From positions 30,577,306 to 30,641,305 of the forward strand of contig NC_068978.1 of the NCBI RefSeq assembly GCF_016808095.1: DNA of 64,000 bases, read 5' to 3'. This DNA comes from Vigna angularis (lineage: Eukaryota; Streptophyta; Magnoliopsida; Fabales; Fabaceae). Below the pieces are notes generated by a model. It did not search any database. It was not told the DNA's origin and worked only from the letters and a program-made list of their open reading frames with translations. A program made the translations under genes and the position numbers. Below, piece by piece: positions 1 through 16,152 of this stretch (the first letter of the stretch is position 1; each line of letters opens with the position of its first letter).

Positions 1-2200
1 GAACTTGTGGTGAGGATCACGTTCTAATAAGAACAATTATTAATGATAATATTTGGGGTATTAAGAATATTATATAAATAAGATTTTCCATTTTGGTTTA
101 AACATTTGTTTTTCATTTTTATTCTTTTGAATAGCATTTTTTTTTAAAATTAAAATAATTACTGTCAATTTTACATTTTTTAAAATTGACATTTTTTACT
201 ATTTTTTAACTTTAACTATTTTTTAAAATTAAAATAATTAACTATAATAAAATTATAAAAAATATTTATATATACTTTTATAATAATAATAATTTTATTA
301 TTTTTTGTTATTATAAAAAAGTGAACATGGAGTGCATATACTTTCACTAGTTAGTAATCCACATGGTTAATTTGTTTTTGATGATGTTAAATAATATTTA
401 AATGTTCTTGTTTGGTATGATTAACAAATTGATAGACTACGTTAAAATGAATGCAAAGCAAGAAGCCAAATTCTCTATTTTAATCAATTAAGTTATTTAT
501 CTAATCAATTAAAACTGATAATATTGCGTCTTTGATATATATATATATATATGGTTAATTTCTTTTCCATACAAGAAAAAAATATTAAAAGAGGTTTCAT
601 TTGTTGGATAAGAACATCTTTTGAGAAGTTTTGGAGCATTCTTGAAAGAGCAAAGAAAATCAAGGTTAAAAGCTTTCAAGAATAAAAGAAAGGATCTAAG
701 AGGCATCTGAATTTCACCATTAAAGGTGTATCATGTTTTATTTTTCTTGTAAAAACTCTGAGAATATTTGTTTCCTTAGTGTTGGCAAGGTTCTTGGTGT
801 AAATGTGTGGAGTTAATTTTTGTTTGGTTAAAGATTTAGATTACATAAAAGAATCTTGTAAATCTATAATTTTGACGTTCTGGTATACTGAATTTCCTTT
901 TAACTCAGATTGAACAAGTATAAAATCTTCTATAGTTTCTTTCATTTTCTTTGCTCGATAATTTTTAATTCTTTAAAAAGTTCAAAAGCTTATTTAAAAC
1001 AGTTTAATACACAATTAAAGAAGAGTAAAACCAATTTTAAATCAATTCATACCTTTTTGGTTGAAATATTACATTTTTAACAAACATGATAATATATATT
1101 ATTTAGAATATAGATGAAAGTAGAAAAATATAAAATAAAACAACATCTATAGGAGGCAACAAAAATAACATACAGCATTGTGTATACACATCTCACATTG
1201 TTCAAGATATTATTGTCACAGTTAACAATTAAAAATACATCTTAACTTTATTTATGCATGTTTGTTGTTCAAGTAGGAAAAATATCACTTCATTTATATA
1301 TGTCATCATCATAGGTACGTGGCTCAAGTACAAAAATCTCACTTGAATGAGTAGCATAACATAAAATAGCCAAGGTCTCATCAATTTTTTTTTTGTTTAA
1401 GCTAAAATTATGCTAAACAAAAGAAAGAGATTTAATTTGTTAGAATTTTCGAGCTAAATTTGTTCACTTGAGCAGAAAATACACAAAGGAAGGAGGAGAC
1501 TTGCCTCTCTTTTTTACTTGACCAGAAATCTAGCGCTTAAAAAAAATACTAGAAAATAGAAATCATGCAACATTGCTATTAAGGAAATTTTAGTTAATTA
1601 AAAGATGGTGATAATATGTTAAAATAATTTTAAACATTTTAATTGATTAAGTCTTCTATTAAAATAGCTTAAAACCTCAGTCTATAAAACTCTCATTGGT
1701 CTAAACATTTTGAGTACCAATTTTTTTAAAATTTTTTAAGAAATCTGAGAAATCATTTTGAGAGTTATTATTGGAGAAAAATAAGTTCTTGATGTTTTTG
1801 GAGAAAAATAAGTTATTATTGGAGTTATTATTGCTGCATATTGTGTAATAACTCTCTTTTCTCTATTTCTTTGGTGTGTTTTGGTTTTCGGTTTTTCTGA
1901 ATAATGTTTTTAGAAGGTTTTTTCTTGAGTAGGATGGTAATGAGCCGCCTCTTTTGGCATGTAAAAAGTGGACCGGTTGGGTCTATCCTGAATCGATGCG
2001 AGTTAATTTTTCTTTTTCATCCGGCATAATGTTTAGTTCACGAGTACGTGAGTCAGCCCGTGACTTGTATAATGTATATTTTTTTTATAAAATACTAAGG
2101 TGTATGATTATAATAACTTTATTTTTATTTAATTAAATTAGTAAGAATATAATTTTTATAACTTCATCTCAGTTAAATATGATTTTAATCCAAACTTTAA
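1..2200. other. AT-rich intergenic DNA, no gene seen
   Basis: Very AT-rich sequence with short homopolymer runs and a short (TA)n at about 537-552. Open frames here are short, lack family signature and have no splice or promoter context. I see no recognisable gene or complete element. Confidence 0.6.
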
Positions 2201-2213
2201 AAATGAATGGATA

Positions 2214-2911
2214 TGATCTATTTAATACATTTATGTTAAATTTCTTTGATATATTAAATGTATTTCATGTTAGAATTTGACTTGTTTAGACAGTTTGACA
2301 TATTTGCGTTTCAATGTCAACTAGGAAACACGTTTGACATATCAAACAAATTTAATATAATTGAATTAAAAAAGGTTATATCCATTTACTTAAAGTTTGA
2401 GAACTAAAATATATCAAAATTTCAAAGATGGATGACTTCCAATTTCGCATCAAAGTTGAGGGACTACAAACATACTTAATTCTTTTTTAAAATAAGTAAC
2501 ATTCATAATTTTATATGATTTCTGACTTTTAGGTACAAACTTGTTGAAAATATAATTAAGGTTTAATCATTTAGATAGTCCCTATTTTTTGTGACATTTC
2601 TCAAATAGGTCAGTCACTTTTTTTGTCAAAATTGAGTTCCTATTTTTGAAAAATTGTGGTCATTACATCTTTGACATTAGTTTCATACTAACACCGTTAA
2701 AGAGGGCGCCACATGTCAGCTCGTAGTTTTTCTAATTTTTTAAAATATTTTTTTAATTTTTTATCTATTTTAATTTTTTTAATTTGAAAAATAAAAAAAA
2801 ATATGCCACGTGTCAAGTTAACATTGTGCCACGTGGCAATGATAGTGTGACATGACACTGATAATGCCACGTGTCACTGTTAGACCACGTGTTATTGTAT
2901 TTGTCTCAATT
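2214..2911 (+). repeat. Direct repeat copy A
   Basis: This segment is repeated at 4041-4738 in the same orientation with clear base-level similarity, starting at the shared TGATCTATTTAA and ending near TTTGTCTCAATT. Both spans are 698 bp. The second half carries CCACGTG-rich sequence (GCCACGTGTCA, GCCACGTGGCA) typical of a fold-back repeat common in legumes (recalled, not searched). Confidence 0.75.
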
Positions 2912-3239
2912 TGGTCCCTATATTTTTATTTTGTCTCAATTTGGTCCCTGTATTTTTATTTTGTCTCAATTTAGTCTTAATGTTTTTGAAAATTAAACAA
3001 TTTTGTTCCTCGTAAATTCAAACAAAATATTATTTGTATATAAATCTTTACAATTTTTTTTATACAAATTGATATCTTTTTATTTGAAAAATAAAAAAAT
3101 TACGAAATAACATGACACATTTTTATTTATGTAGCGAAAATAACTTAATTGTATTAAAGTTTGCAAAACAAAAACTAAATTGAGACAAATAAAAATAAAT
3201 AAACTCATTTAAAATTTTTCTACAAAATTAAATAACAAA

Positions 3240-4040
3240 AACCTTAAAATTTTTCGTTGCACCAAAACGCAATGAAAACACATTTTAATTGGTTCAAATG
3301 AAAGATAATTCATCAAAGAGTAATGTAATCAGAGTAAAATTAATTTTAAACGGTGCAAAAATGAGAAAACAAACCTTAAAATCGTAGCCCGTAGAGAGAA
3401 AACGCGAAAAAGATGATGAATAGTGAGTGCGCGTAACTGCTGCCTCGCATGCAGGTTTGGTAATAGCAGACCATTAGACGTCGACTCTCCCCCCTAGCCG
3501 ACGTCTAAATGGCTTTAAACATCAGCTCCTCTGCCTAGCTGATGTTTAAAGCATTTAAAAATTTATTTTGGCACACACTTTAGACGTCCGAGATGGGGGT
3601 GGCCGACGTTTAAACGAATGTAAACATCAGAATAGCGATATCAAACGTCTAAATGGAGTCAAAAAGTGATTTTTTAGATTTTGGACTGAGTATTTAGACG
3701 TTGGACCCCCATAGCCAACGTCTAAATAAAACAATTTTTCTTTTACTTTTTCGTTTAGTTTTGGCGTCCATTCAGGGGAACCGACGTATATGAGTATTTA
3801 GACGTCGGGCCACCCATAGCCGACATCTAAATAGAATAAAAAATTAAATTATTTTACTTTTTTGTTTAGTTTTGGCGTCCATTCAGGGGAGCCGACGTAT
3901 ATGAGTATTTAGACGTCGGACCCCCCATAGCGACGTCTAAATAGTTGTTTTATTTACAGAAATGTCACCGGTCATTTTTCGTTCGATATTCGAGTGTCAG
4001 ACGTCTAAAGGGTGACGTTAAAGGTCTTTTCTACACTAGT
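3240..4040 (-). mobile_element. Truncated CACTA transposon end
   Basis: The right boundary reads ...TTTTCTACACTAGTG, which on the minus strand begins CACTAGTGTAGAAAAG, the expected CACTA terminus. Subterminal repeats of the TTTAGACGTCGG / CCGACGTCTAAA type occur many times, in both orientations, at 3475-4020, as expected for En/Spm-type elements. No opposite CACTA end is visible upstream, so the element is truncated and its left limit is a guess. The flanking TGA at 4041-4043 equals TGA in repeat copy A (2214-2216), consistent with a 3-bp target site. Confidence 0.65.
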
Positions 4041-4738
4041 GTGATCTATTTAAGCCATTTATGTTAAATTTTTTTGATATATTAAATGTATTTCATGTTA
4101 GCATTGGACTTGTTTAGACAATTTGACATATTTGCGCTTCTATGTCAATTAAGAAACACGTTAGACATATCAAACAAATTTAATATAATTGAATTAGAAA
4201 GGTTATATCCATTTACTTTAAAGTTTCAAGACTAAAATATATCAAAATTTCAAAGATGGATGACTTCCAATTTCGCATCAAAGTTGAGGGGCTACAAACA
4301 TACTTAATCCTTTTTTAAAATAAGTAACATTCATAATTTTATAATTTCTGATTTTTAGGTACAAGCCTGTTGAAAATAGAATTAAGGTTTAATCATTTAG
4401 ATAGTCTCTATTTTTGGTGACATTTCTCAAATAGGTCCCTCACTTTTTTTTGTCTCAATTGAATTCTTATTTTTGAAAAATTGAGATGATTACATCCTTG
4501 ATATTAGTTCCGTGCTAACACCGTTAAAGAGGGCGCCACGTGTCAGCTCATAGTTTTTAAAAAAAATTTAAATATTTTTTTAATTATTTTTATTTTTTAT
4601 CTATTTTTTTAATCTAAAAAATAAAAAAAATTCCTAAGTGTCAAGTTAACATTGTGCCACATTGCAATGATAGTGTGACTGACACTGATAATGCCACGTG
4701 TCATTGTTAGGCCGCGTGTTATTGTTTTTGTCTCAATT
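4041..4738 (+). repeat. Direct repeat copy B
   Basis: Second copy of the segment at 2214-2911, starting exactly where the CACTA end stops. Differences are scattered substitutions and small indels. Confidence 0.75.
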
Positions 4739-4740
4739 AC

Positions 4741-4984
4741 ATATTTAATAAAAATACTTGTATATATTTATATACATATTAAATTTTGTTTGAATTTGGA
4801 GAGGGACAAAATTGTTTAATTTTTTAAAAAAATTAGGACTAATTTGAGACAAAATAAAAATACAGAGACCAAATTGAAACAAAATAAAAATACAGGGACT
4901 AAATTGAGACAAATGCAATGACATATGGTTTGACAGTGTAACGTGGAGTGACACGTGGCATTGTCAGTGCCACGTCACACTGTC
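4741..4984 (-). repeat. Inverted arm of a fold-back repeat
   Basis: From about 4838 to 4984 the plus strand is the reverse complement of the tail of repeat copy A (about 2818-3000): GGGACTAAATTGAGACAAA here against TTTGTCTCAATTTGGTCCC there, then GACACGTGGCATT against AATGCCACGTGTC. With the preceding left arm (4383-4738) this forms a large hairpin-capable element. It stops abruptly at the CACTA end at 4985. Confidence 0.55.
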
Positions 4985-5190
4985 CACTAGTACAAAAATA
5001 GCGTACAACGTCGAATATTTTGGGCTTTTAACGACTAATTCGCGAACAACGTCATATTAGGATACATTAAATTGACGTCGAATTTTTTAAATTCGACGTC
5101 AAATTAACGTCGAATTTTGTAAATATACGATGTTAACTTAACTTCGAATTTTGTTAATATACAACATTAATCAATTTGTTTTTTGTTTTT
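4985..5190 (+). mobile_element. CACTA transposon left end (fragment)
   Basis: Starts CACTAGTACAAAAATAGCG and is followed by repeated ACGTCGAATTTT-type subterminal motifs (about 5026-5160). This is the arrangement of a CACTA terminus. No matching right terminus was found downstream, so the element is a fragment; it is interrupted at 5200 by a MITE. Confidence 0.6.
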
Positions 5191-5573
5191 TTTAATTAAG
5201 CTTAAATGCTTATTTCATCCCTATGTTAAGAGGTGAATTTCTGTTTAGTATTCGGTTTTAAAAATGAAGACATTGGGTCTCTATGTTATGAAAAGTATAT
5301 GAATAAGGTCGACAAAGAAAGAACAAGTTCAACAAATCATAAAAAAAAAGATGAACAAGAGAAAGAAAAAGCTGGATAGCAGAAAAGAGAAGAGAAAAAG
5401 TACGGTCACATCAACATGGACTTAATGTGGTTGCTGTCAACTTAACGGACATGACCTTATTCATACACTTTTCATAACATAGGGACCTAATGTCTTCATT
5501 TTTAAAACCGGGTACTAATCAGAAATTCACCTCTTAACATGAGGACAAAGTAAGCATTTAAGCCTTTAATTAA
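5191..5573. mobile_element. Mutator-like MITE, copy 1, with 9-bp target duplication
   Basis: The element proper is 5200-5564 (365 bp). It is flanked by a perfect 9-bp direct repeat TTTAATTAA (5191-5199 and 5565-5573). The two ends are long inverted repeats of roughly 115 bp: GCTTAAATGCTTA...AATAAGGTC at the left, GACCTTATTC...GCATTTAAGCC at the right. There is no transposase ORF. A 9-bp duplication with long terminal inverted repeats is the signature of Mutator-like elements. A near-identical copy lies at 55213-55579. Confidence 0.85.
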
Positions 5574-5599
5574 TTGTGATCATTTTTTACAACTCTACG

Positions 5600-8150
5600 A
5601 GACCTAAAAGTAGAAAAACACAACAATTTCAGTTTTTGGTATTTTATTAAGCAAGAACTATGAACGTAGTATCAACAACTAACAACAATAATGAACAACA
5701 AACAAGTTCAACCAAACAACAACAAACAAGTTCAACAAAAAACAAAAACAAGTTCAACAAATAAGTTCTTCAAAACGAAAATGAAAACTAATCTTCAAAC
5801 AGAAAACCAACTTACTTTATTTGAGAAACCGATCAAACAGAAGTGGATAACTCGTCTCAAATATCACCTTAGCGAGCTCCCATCTTCAAACAAATGTATG
5901 ATGAGAAAATCTAGAGACAAGGGAGAGATCTCGAGAGAAAAAATGGTTTTAGGAAAAAGGTTTAGAGAAAATGGTTTAAAATAATGAAAGTTGTTTATAA
6001 GAATTATATTTATACTTTAAACTTTTATTATTAAAAATAACCAAGTCTCAAACACAAAATCAATTCTAAAACATAATTTTCTAAACTCTTATAAATGCTA
6101 TTGAATTGTTTTTTATATAGAGGTATCTCAAATACACCCTTTAACATAATTAGATGCTTATAAAGAATGATCTTTCAATACTTTACCATTTATTTGTTAT
6201 CGATGAGGAAATTAACTACGATTGTACTAGAGAGATTAAGGTAATAAAATTTATTACAGAGGATTATTGTATATGATTGGTATTTTTTTTATATGTATAG
6301 TTAAACGAAGTGTTAGAGTTAAATAATAATTCACAGTCGAAACATTTGGTTTAGCATGATTTTAGTGTTGTCAAAACGGGTCATCCGACCCAATCTGACC
6401 CGACCCATTACGGATTGACCACTTAGTGAGTCAATATAGCCTGATTTATTTATTAATGTGCCTAAAAAGTTTAAACTCTGTTAGGCTCACCACGGATTTG
6501 TGGATTAAACAGGTTGGCTCAGTGACTCAGTTAATTACAAGTTTTTTTTAAATAAAAAAAATTACAATTTTTTTTGTAATTCAAATTTAAATAATCTCAC
6601 TTTAAAATGGTATTAAATTTCAAAGACAATTCAAAATAAAAAAATTAACATACAACTCAAATATAATCCAAAAGACACAGGCAAGCTTTTTATGAAAAAT
6701 TTATCTTTTCTTCAATATGATTGATAATTTTAGTTACATGTAAAATAGTACTCCTTCTCTTTCTTAATATGTGACATTTAAAGTTTGATTTTGCAATTCA
6801 ATAAAAATATTAATTTTCATAATTATTAAGAAAAATAATTTTCAATAATTCCTTTATTATTTTGACATTTTTTTTACAAAGAAAATAACTAAAGTATCAA
6901 TTGTTTTTTTTCTCGATGTAATAACTTATCTTCTTTCTTTTGGAATAAAGTTTCAATGTTCAATTTCCACCAAAGAATAACGTGTGCAATAGAGTATTGA
7001 ATTTTTTTTTCATTTCAACTAATTTTAAACACTACTTGACACCTAATGTATTATTGTGACTGGGCTTTAAATATTATTACAATCCAAATGTATTTCTATT
7101 TTATAAAAGATGTCCATTCAAAGTTTGACATAAATATTAGTTCTACTAATAAAGCTTAATTATACTTTTTATCCTTTAATTTGTTTGAAAATTAATAAAT
7201 ATATGTAATTTTTATTTGATGTAATTAAGTTTTTTAGTTTTTAGAAATGATCTTTTCATTAAATTTTCGTTAACTTTAAAAAAATTGTCACTCTCTCAAG
7301 TCATTGTCATGCTATGTGATAGCGGTATCAGTATTTGTTTGTAGAGTGTCCCATGTAAGTATTAGTGTCACATAATTGTGTTTTGTATTTAGTTTAGTTT
7401 CTATATTTAAAATTTTGACTCAATATAAGAAAATAATGTTATTCTTCTCTAAAATTAGATCAAATTAATAATTAAGCTTAATTAGAACTTACATATAATT
7501 AATAATTTAAATAATTTTTTTAAATTTATACATCAAATCACTCTTTTTACATTTTGAAACTAGTTTTATTTTATATACGTTTTTAGTTTAAAAAAAATCC
7601 TTATTTTAAAATTATAATTTTTTTAAAATATTAAAAATGTAAATGTAAAATGATACTTGTAATTTTAAAATTTTAATATGTAAACTAATTTAAAAAAATG
7701 CATTTCTTGTTAACTTATTTATAAATTTAATGTGACAAATATATTTATATGTTTTAACTTACTATATAATGAGTTTAATATTATTATATATTCAGCGTTG
7801 AGGGCGTGGGAACATTTTGCAGATATATAAATTGAAAAGACGAACAGTACAAAAGAAAATCTATGAACAAGACTCTTACAGAGAAAGAAGAGTATCTTAA
7901 ACTAAAATTACATTTAGATCCTTGTTATAAATAAATAAAATAAGGTGTAAAATAATTCCAAAGGAGACACTCTAAATGAACACAGTATATATGGATTTCA
8001 AAACTTTTAATTTTTTTAAAACACACATAAGTAATATTCAAATGCATAATGATTTTCCAAGAGTGTCTAAGAAGATTGTTTTCAAAATGATAATTAAGTA
8101 TATATATATAAAAATGTATTAGTATTATTATGAGTGAAAAAAACGTGGCT
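5600..8150. other. Intergenic DNA upstream of patatin gene 1
   Basis: AT-rich. A short frame at 5691-5984 is low-complexity (Asn/Gln/Lys rich) and lacks gene context. Around 6360-6430 the sequence TAGTGTTGTCAAAACGGGTC followed by CCGACCC-type repeats looks like one end of an hAT-type element, but no partner end was found. Nothing else recognisable. Confidence 0.45.
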
Positions 8151-8158
8151 AATGTTCC

Positions 8159-8182
8159 ATTGGTTTAAAAAGTCTATAAATA
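8159..8182 (+). promoter_or_regulatory. ATTGG (CCAAT-box complement) and TATA box of patatin gene 1
   Basis: TATAAATA lies at 8175-8182, 56 bp upstream of the ATG at 8238, with ATTGG at 8159-8163 just before it. Position and sequence fit a plant core promoter with a short 5' UTR. Confidence 0.7.
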
Positions 8183-8237
8183 GGGTTGTTATTTGCAAAG
8201 AAGAAAGTGAAGGTTTTGAAGGAATTAGAGGAAATCA

Positions 8238-12615
<4,378 letters not shown>

Positions 12616-12627
12616 AAAGGCATGATG

Positions 12628-12633
12628 AATAAA
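12628..12633 (+). promoter_or_regulatory. Possible poly(A) signal of patatin gene 1
   Basis: AATAAA lies 13 bp after the TAG stop, with a second AAATAAAT about 55 bp further on. Plant poly(A) signals are loose, so this is only a plausible assignment. Confidence 0.4.
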
Positions 12634-12939
12634 TGTACTAGGTGCATAGACTTGTGAGTTCTATGCTTATGGAAAATAGTACATGAAATAAATCATGTAT
12701 GGTGAATGTTTTGAGGACATTATGGAATTGTTCCTTAGTTTCTTTCTTGTTTTTTTTTTGTTAATTTCATTCAATGGAAGGTAAACAATAACACCAAATA
12801 AAGCTATAGATGGAAAAGACAAAAGATAATAAGTACAAAGTTACTCAAAGATAGATGAGAAATGAATTCTTAAAGAAAGTTTTATTATGTGATAAGTGGA
12901 AACCATGGTTCTGATTTTAAGATTATTCTTAACAATGCA

Positions 12940-13060
12940 CGACAAGAAAAGTGGAAAACACAAGACAGAGGAAGAGGTAGAGGAAAACAATGCATTTATT
13001 GCAACAAGATGAATAATACTGCATATGAATGCCATTCTAAACATGGCTATTTACTATGAA
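12940..13060 (+). mobile_element. Ty1/copia gag zinc-knuckle fragment
   Basis: In the frame starting at 12961 the sequence reads RGRGRGKQCIYCNK then ...YECHSKHGY before a stop. A basic RG stretch, then CxxC, a Cys ten residues on, and SKHGY closely resembles the zinc knuckle of plant copia gag (pattern CxxCGxxxHxxxxCxxKHGYPPGY), with one of the expected residues altered. Flanking sequence to about 14000 shows no other clear domain, so this is a scrap of a dead element. Confidence 0.55.
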
Positions 13061-14465
13061 TGAAGCAAACAAATAGAAACAACGTTAATCATGTAGGAAC
13101 TGAAAACAATTATGTCATGGTGAAATTCAGTGTAGTGAACAAATTCAACATTTTTTATAAATACTTCAATCCTATGAAAACAAAGTAAATCAGCTAATGT
13201 TGCTATTGGTGAGTCATCGATTTTTTTACAAAAATGGTGTAGTTTTATACCAAAATTATTGTAATGGGTAACTTTTAAAAGAATTATGACTTTTATGTTA
13301 GTAGTGTAATAAGTGTCTAGATTCCTTTATGACATATGATATTGGTATTTAAAATGCATCTAATTGATATATTTTTTAATAAATAGCAAACCCTTTTAAC
13401 TTATAATTATAGAATGAGATACTAAGAAGTAGAAAAATAAGAAATTTATGAATCTTTGATGATTTGCAGCAATTTCTCATGTAACTGAACAGTAGAAAAA
13501 CGATTTGAAAAGATTTAGAATATTTTGCAGTCAAGTCATAAGAAAGTGGATTTGAGCACTAAAGGTTGTTAAGAGGAAAAGTCAAATATAATTAAAGAAA
13601 AGTCAAAGGTGTTGCACAACTTAAGCAGTAAAAAATGACATTGATAAAGAAAGAAGTAAACCATACATAGAAGAAAATCTCTCGATTGAGTGTCAAAGAC
13701 TGAGGTGAAAAACTTTTATAAATAAAGACCTCATGTCTTGATTTTTAAGCATTGAGGAGAAATAAATAAGTAGTAGTAAAGTAGAAATAGATTTAAGGTT
13801 AAAGAGACGATGTCTAAATGTTAATGAATTTGTATTGCAACACTATACTTCCTGAGTAGTTGATTTCTCTATATGGTGATATCAATGGAATAGTAACCTT
13901 CTTATGCCATTTATGTCTTAAATGTTTTTGTTTTACATTTATTTGATTTATGCTTAACGTTTGTCTTGGAGTATGCTTTAAAGCATGAACTAGTTGTTGG
14001 GAGTGGTAGGAAATGGGTTTTCAACAATTGAAATAACTAAATCAAACCAAATAAAACCACATGCCAATGATGAAACTGTTTTTAGACCCTAACTTTAATG
14101 CAAGTATTATTGAAGAAAATTACATCTAATTCTGTTAAAAATTCAATTTCTTGAAGATGGAATTCCAAAATGTTATAGTAAATCGTGTTGTTTGGATAAT
14201 TATTTGATATAATATATCAGTTGGATTAAAAAAAATAAAAATGTTATTTTGGAAAAAAAAATGAAAATAAGTATAAATAACCAATAAATTCATAAATATT
14301 ATTCAAATTCGTTTTCATTCAATAAAAATAACAAATATCTAACTTCTTTTAATTTGGATATAAAAACGAGTAAATACATACTTATCTCGTCTTCATTTTC
14401 ATACTAATCCTAATGTTTATCTATGTAAATAACTAAAGAACTCATTATTTATTACATAATATAAA

Positions 14466-14503
<38 letters not shown>

Positions 14504-14770
14504 CTTATAATCCTACTTTTTTGTTTCGTTACACAGTTAAAATAGCTTGTTTTCACATCATTAGTAAATGAAAGACGACGTTTCAATAAAAGTAAAAAAA
14601 AAATGGTAACATTCATGGTTGGTCATTTGGCCATTGAGCATTTCTATTACACACAATTGCAGTGGCACTAAAGACAAAAAATGCATACAAAATCAATAGT
14701 TAATAAGCATGTATTAGACTATCGATTCCCTTAACAAAAATAGTATGTCCAATCACCAACAAGAAATAAA
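13060..14770. other. Intergenic DNA, probably decayed retroelement plus AT-rich spacer
   Basis: No usable ORF. A short (TA)n lies at about 14473-14499. Sequence around 13680-13900 is not assignable, though its neighbourhood to the copia gag scrap makes a retroelement origin plausible. Confidence 0.4.
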
Positions 14771-14780
14771 ACATGAATGA

Positions 14781-15476
14781 ATGACACAGCACATGTTCAC
14801 AGTTCTGCTTTTCCTCTCATTCCTTCTAAGCATCTCCTCTTCCCACAACCAAACTCATTCCAACCCCAAACCCAAAACAACCGTCCAACCAACACCAAAC
14901 ACCCAACACTGTCACTCATTCATCATCAACAAAATGAAAACTAAAACTAGTCCACAGAGACAAAGTTCCCACCTTTAACACTTCCCACCACCACCACCAG
15001 ACCCGATTCAACGCCCAAAGAAAGCGAGACGCCAGAAGGGTCGCCGCCCTCCTCCGCCTCCTGGCCTCCGGAAAACTCACCTTGGACTTGGAGGCATTCG
15101 GGTCGGATGTGGTCTCGGGTATGGAACAGGGAAGCGGAGAGTACTTTGTCAGAATCGGAACCAATACGTGGTCATAGACTCAGGCAGCGACATTATATGG
15201 GTCCAATGCGAACCCTGCACCCAATGCAGCGCTGGCTGCCACGAGGGATGCTGCCGCTACGAAATCTCCTACGGAGACGGGTCCTACACAAAAAGGGAAC
15301 ACTCGCTCTTGAAACACTCACCTTGGGACGAACCCTGATCCGAAACGTGGCAATCGGGCACCGCAACCAGGGAATGTTCGTCGGCGACGCTGGGCTTTTG
15401 GGCCTCCGGGATGGGCCCATGTCCTACACAAAGGGAAATTATTTAACTTCACTACCGATGGGTGGACATTGCTGAC
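14781..15476 (+). pseudogene. Pepsin-like aspartic protease pseudogene (ASPG/nepenthesin type)
   Basis: The start codon at 14781 opens a hydrophobic, signal-peptide-like N-terminus (MFTVLLFLSFLLSISSS). Downstream, family blocks appear in different frames: GMEQGSGEYFVRIG near 15119-15160; QYVVIDSGSDIIWVQC with the first catalytic DSG near 15163-15210; YEISYGDGSYTK near 15258-15290; then GTLALETLTLGRTL and NQGMFVG near 15296-15380. Relative to the family, segments are missing between these blocks, each junction shifts the frame, and the C-terminal half with the second DTG catalytic motif is absent. No intron is seen, but many genes of this subfamily are single-exon, so retroposition is not proven. 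The remnant is much more GC-rich than its surroundings, suggesting relatively recent decay. Not functional as a protease. Confidence 0.8.
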
Positions 15477-15479
15477 ATC

Positions 15480-16150
15480 TTTTTCTGTTTTTTCTTTTTC
15501 TTTCTTTCACATATAGAGATTCCCCAGTGTGAAGACTGGTAGAGCAATTGGATGATGAGGGAAGGGGAGCCACCACCAAACCATCAATAGGTCTCTGTTC
15601 TCTGCATTTTGTTGGGACCTCAGATTATTAGCACCAAATTCAGCCTTACATGTTTCCATTCACGTCAATGTCAAGTACATAAATAAGGTGTTTAATAAAA
15701 ATTCTAAATTTTGCAAACAGTAAGTATATTCATTTAAAGTTTTGAATTTGTTCTAAAATAAGAGTCCACATTGAGTGGGTCAATCTATACAGCTCGACCC
15801 ACAGTATAATCAGTAATTCAAATCTAGCTAGAAAACTGTACACTGCAACAAAAGGTCATATTTTCATAAACCATATTATAATTTAATAAGAATATTTACA
15901 GACGGCCTTCAGCTATATAATAGCATGGAGGACAAAATTGCCCTTGTGGGCTTCAAAACAGATTAAATTACCACTTGGATCAACCAAGCCTCTCCTACCA
16001 AATTTTGCAAAGGGTGTAAGCAGGCACCAAAAAAAGTCATACCCTCCTTCAGAACAACCATTCCAACTCCATGCCAAATCGCCCAAAACAAACCAAAACT
16101 TCAAATTATCCATCCGTCATATGAGAAGAAGAAGCAAGGAGAGGTCTTGA
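15480..16150. other. Spacer and probable 3' UTR of the SNF2 gene
   Basis: Between the aspartic protease pseudogene and the SNF2-RING stop codon. Sequence just below 16153 is less AT-rich and plausibly 3' UTR on the minus strand; no ORF with family signature. Confidence 0.4.
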
Positions 16151-16152
16151 GT

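Noticed and set aside
5691..5984. 97-codon frame next to the MITE
   Set aside because: Low-complexity Asn/Gln/Lys sequence with no family resemblance or splice/promoter context.
6360..6480. hAT-like terminus (TAGTGTTGTCAAAACGGGTC)
   Set aside because: Only one end found, no target duplication identified; not enough to call an element.
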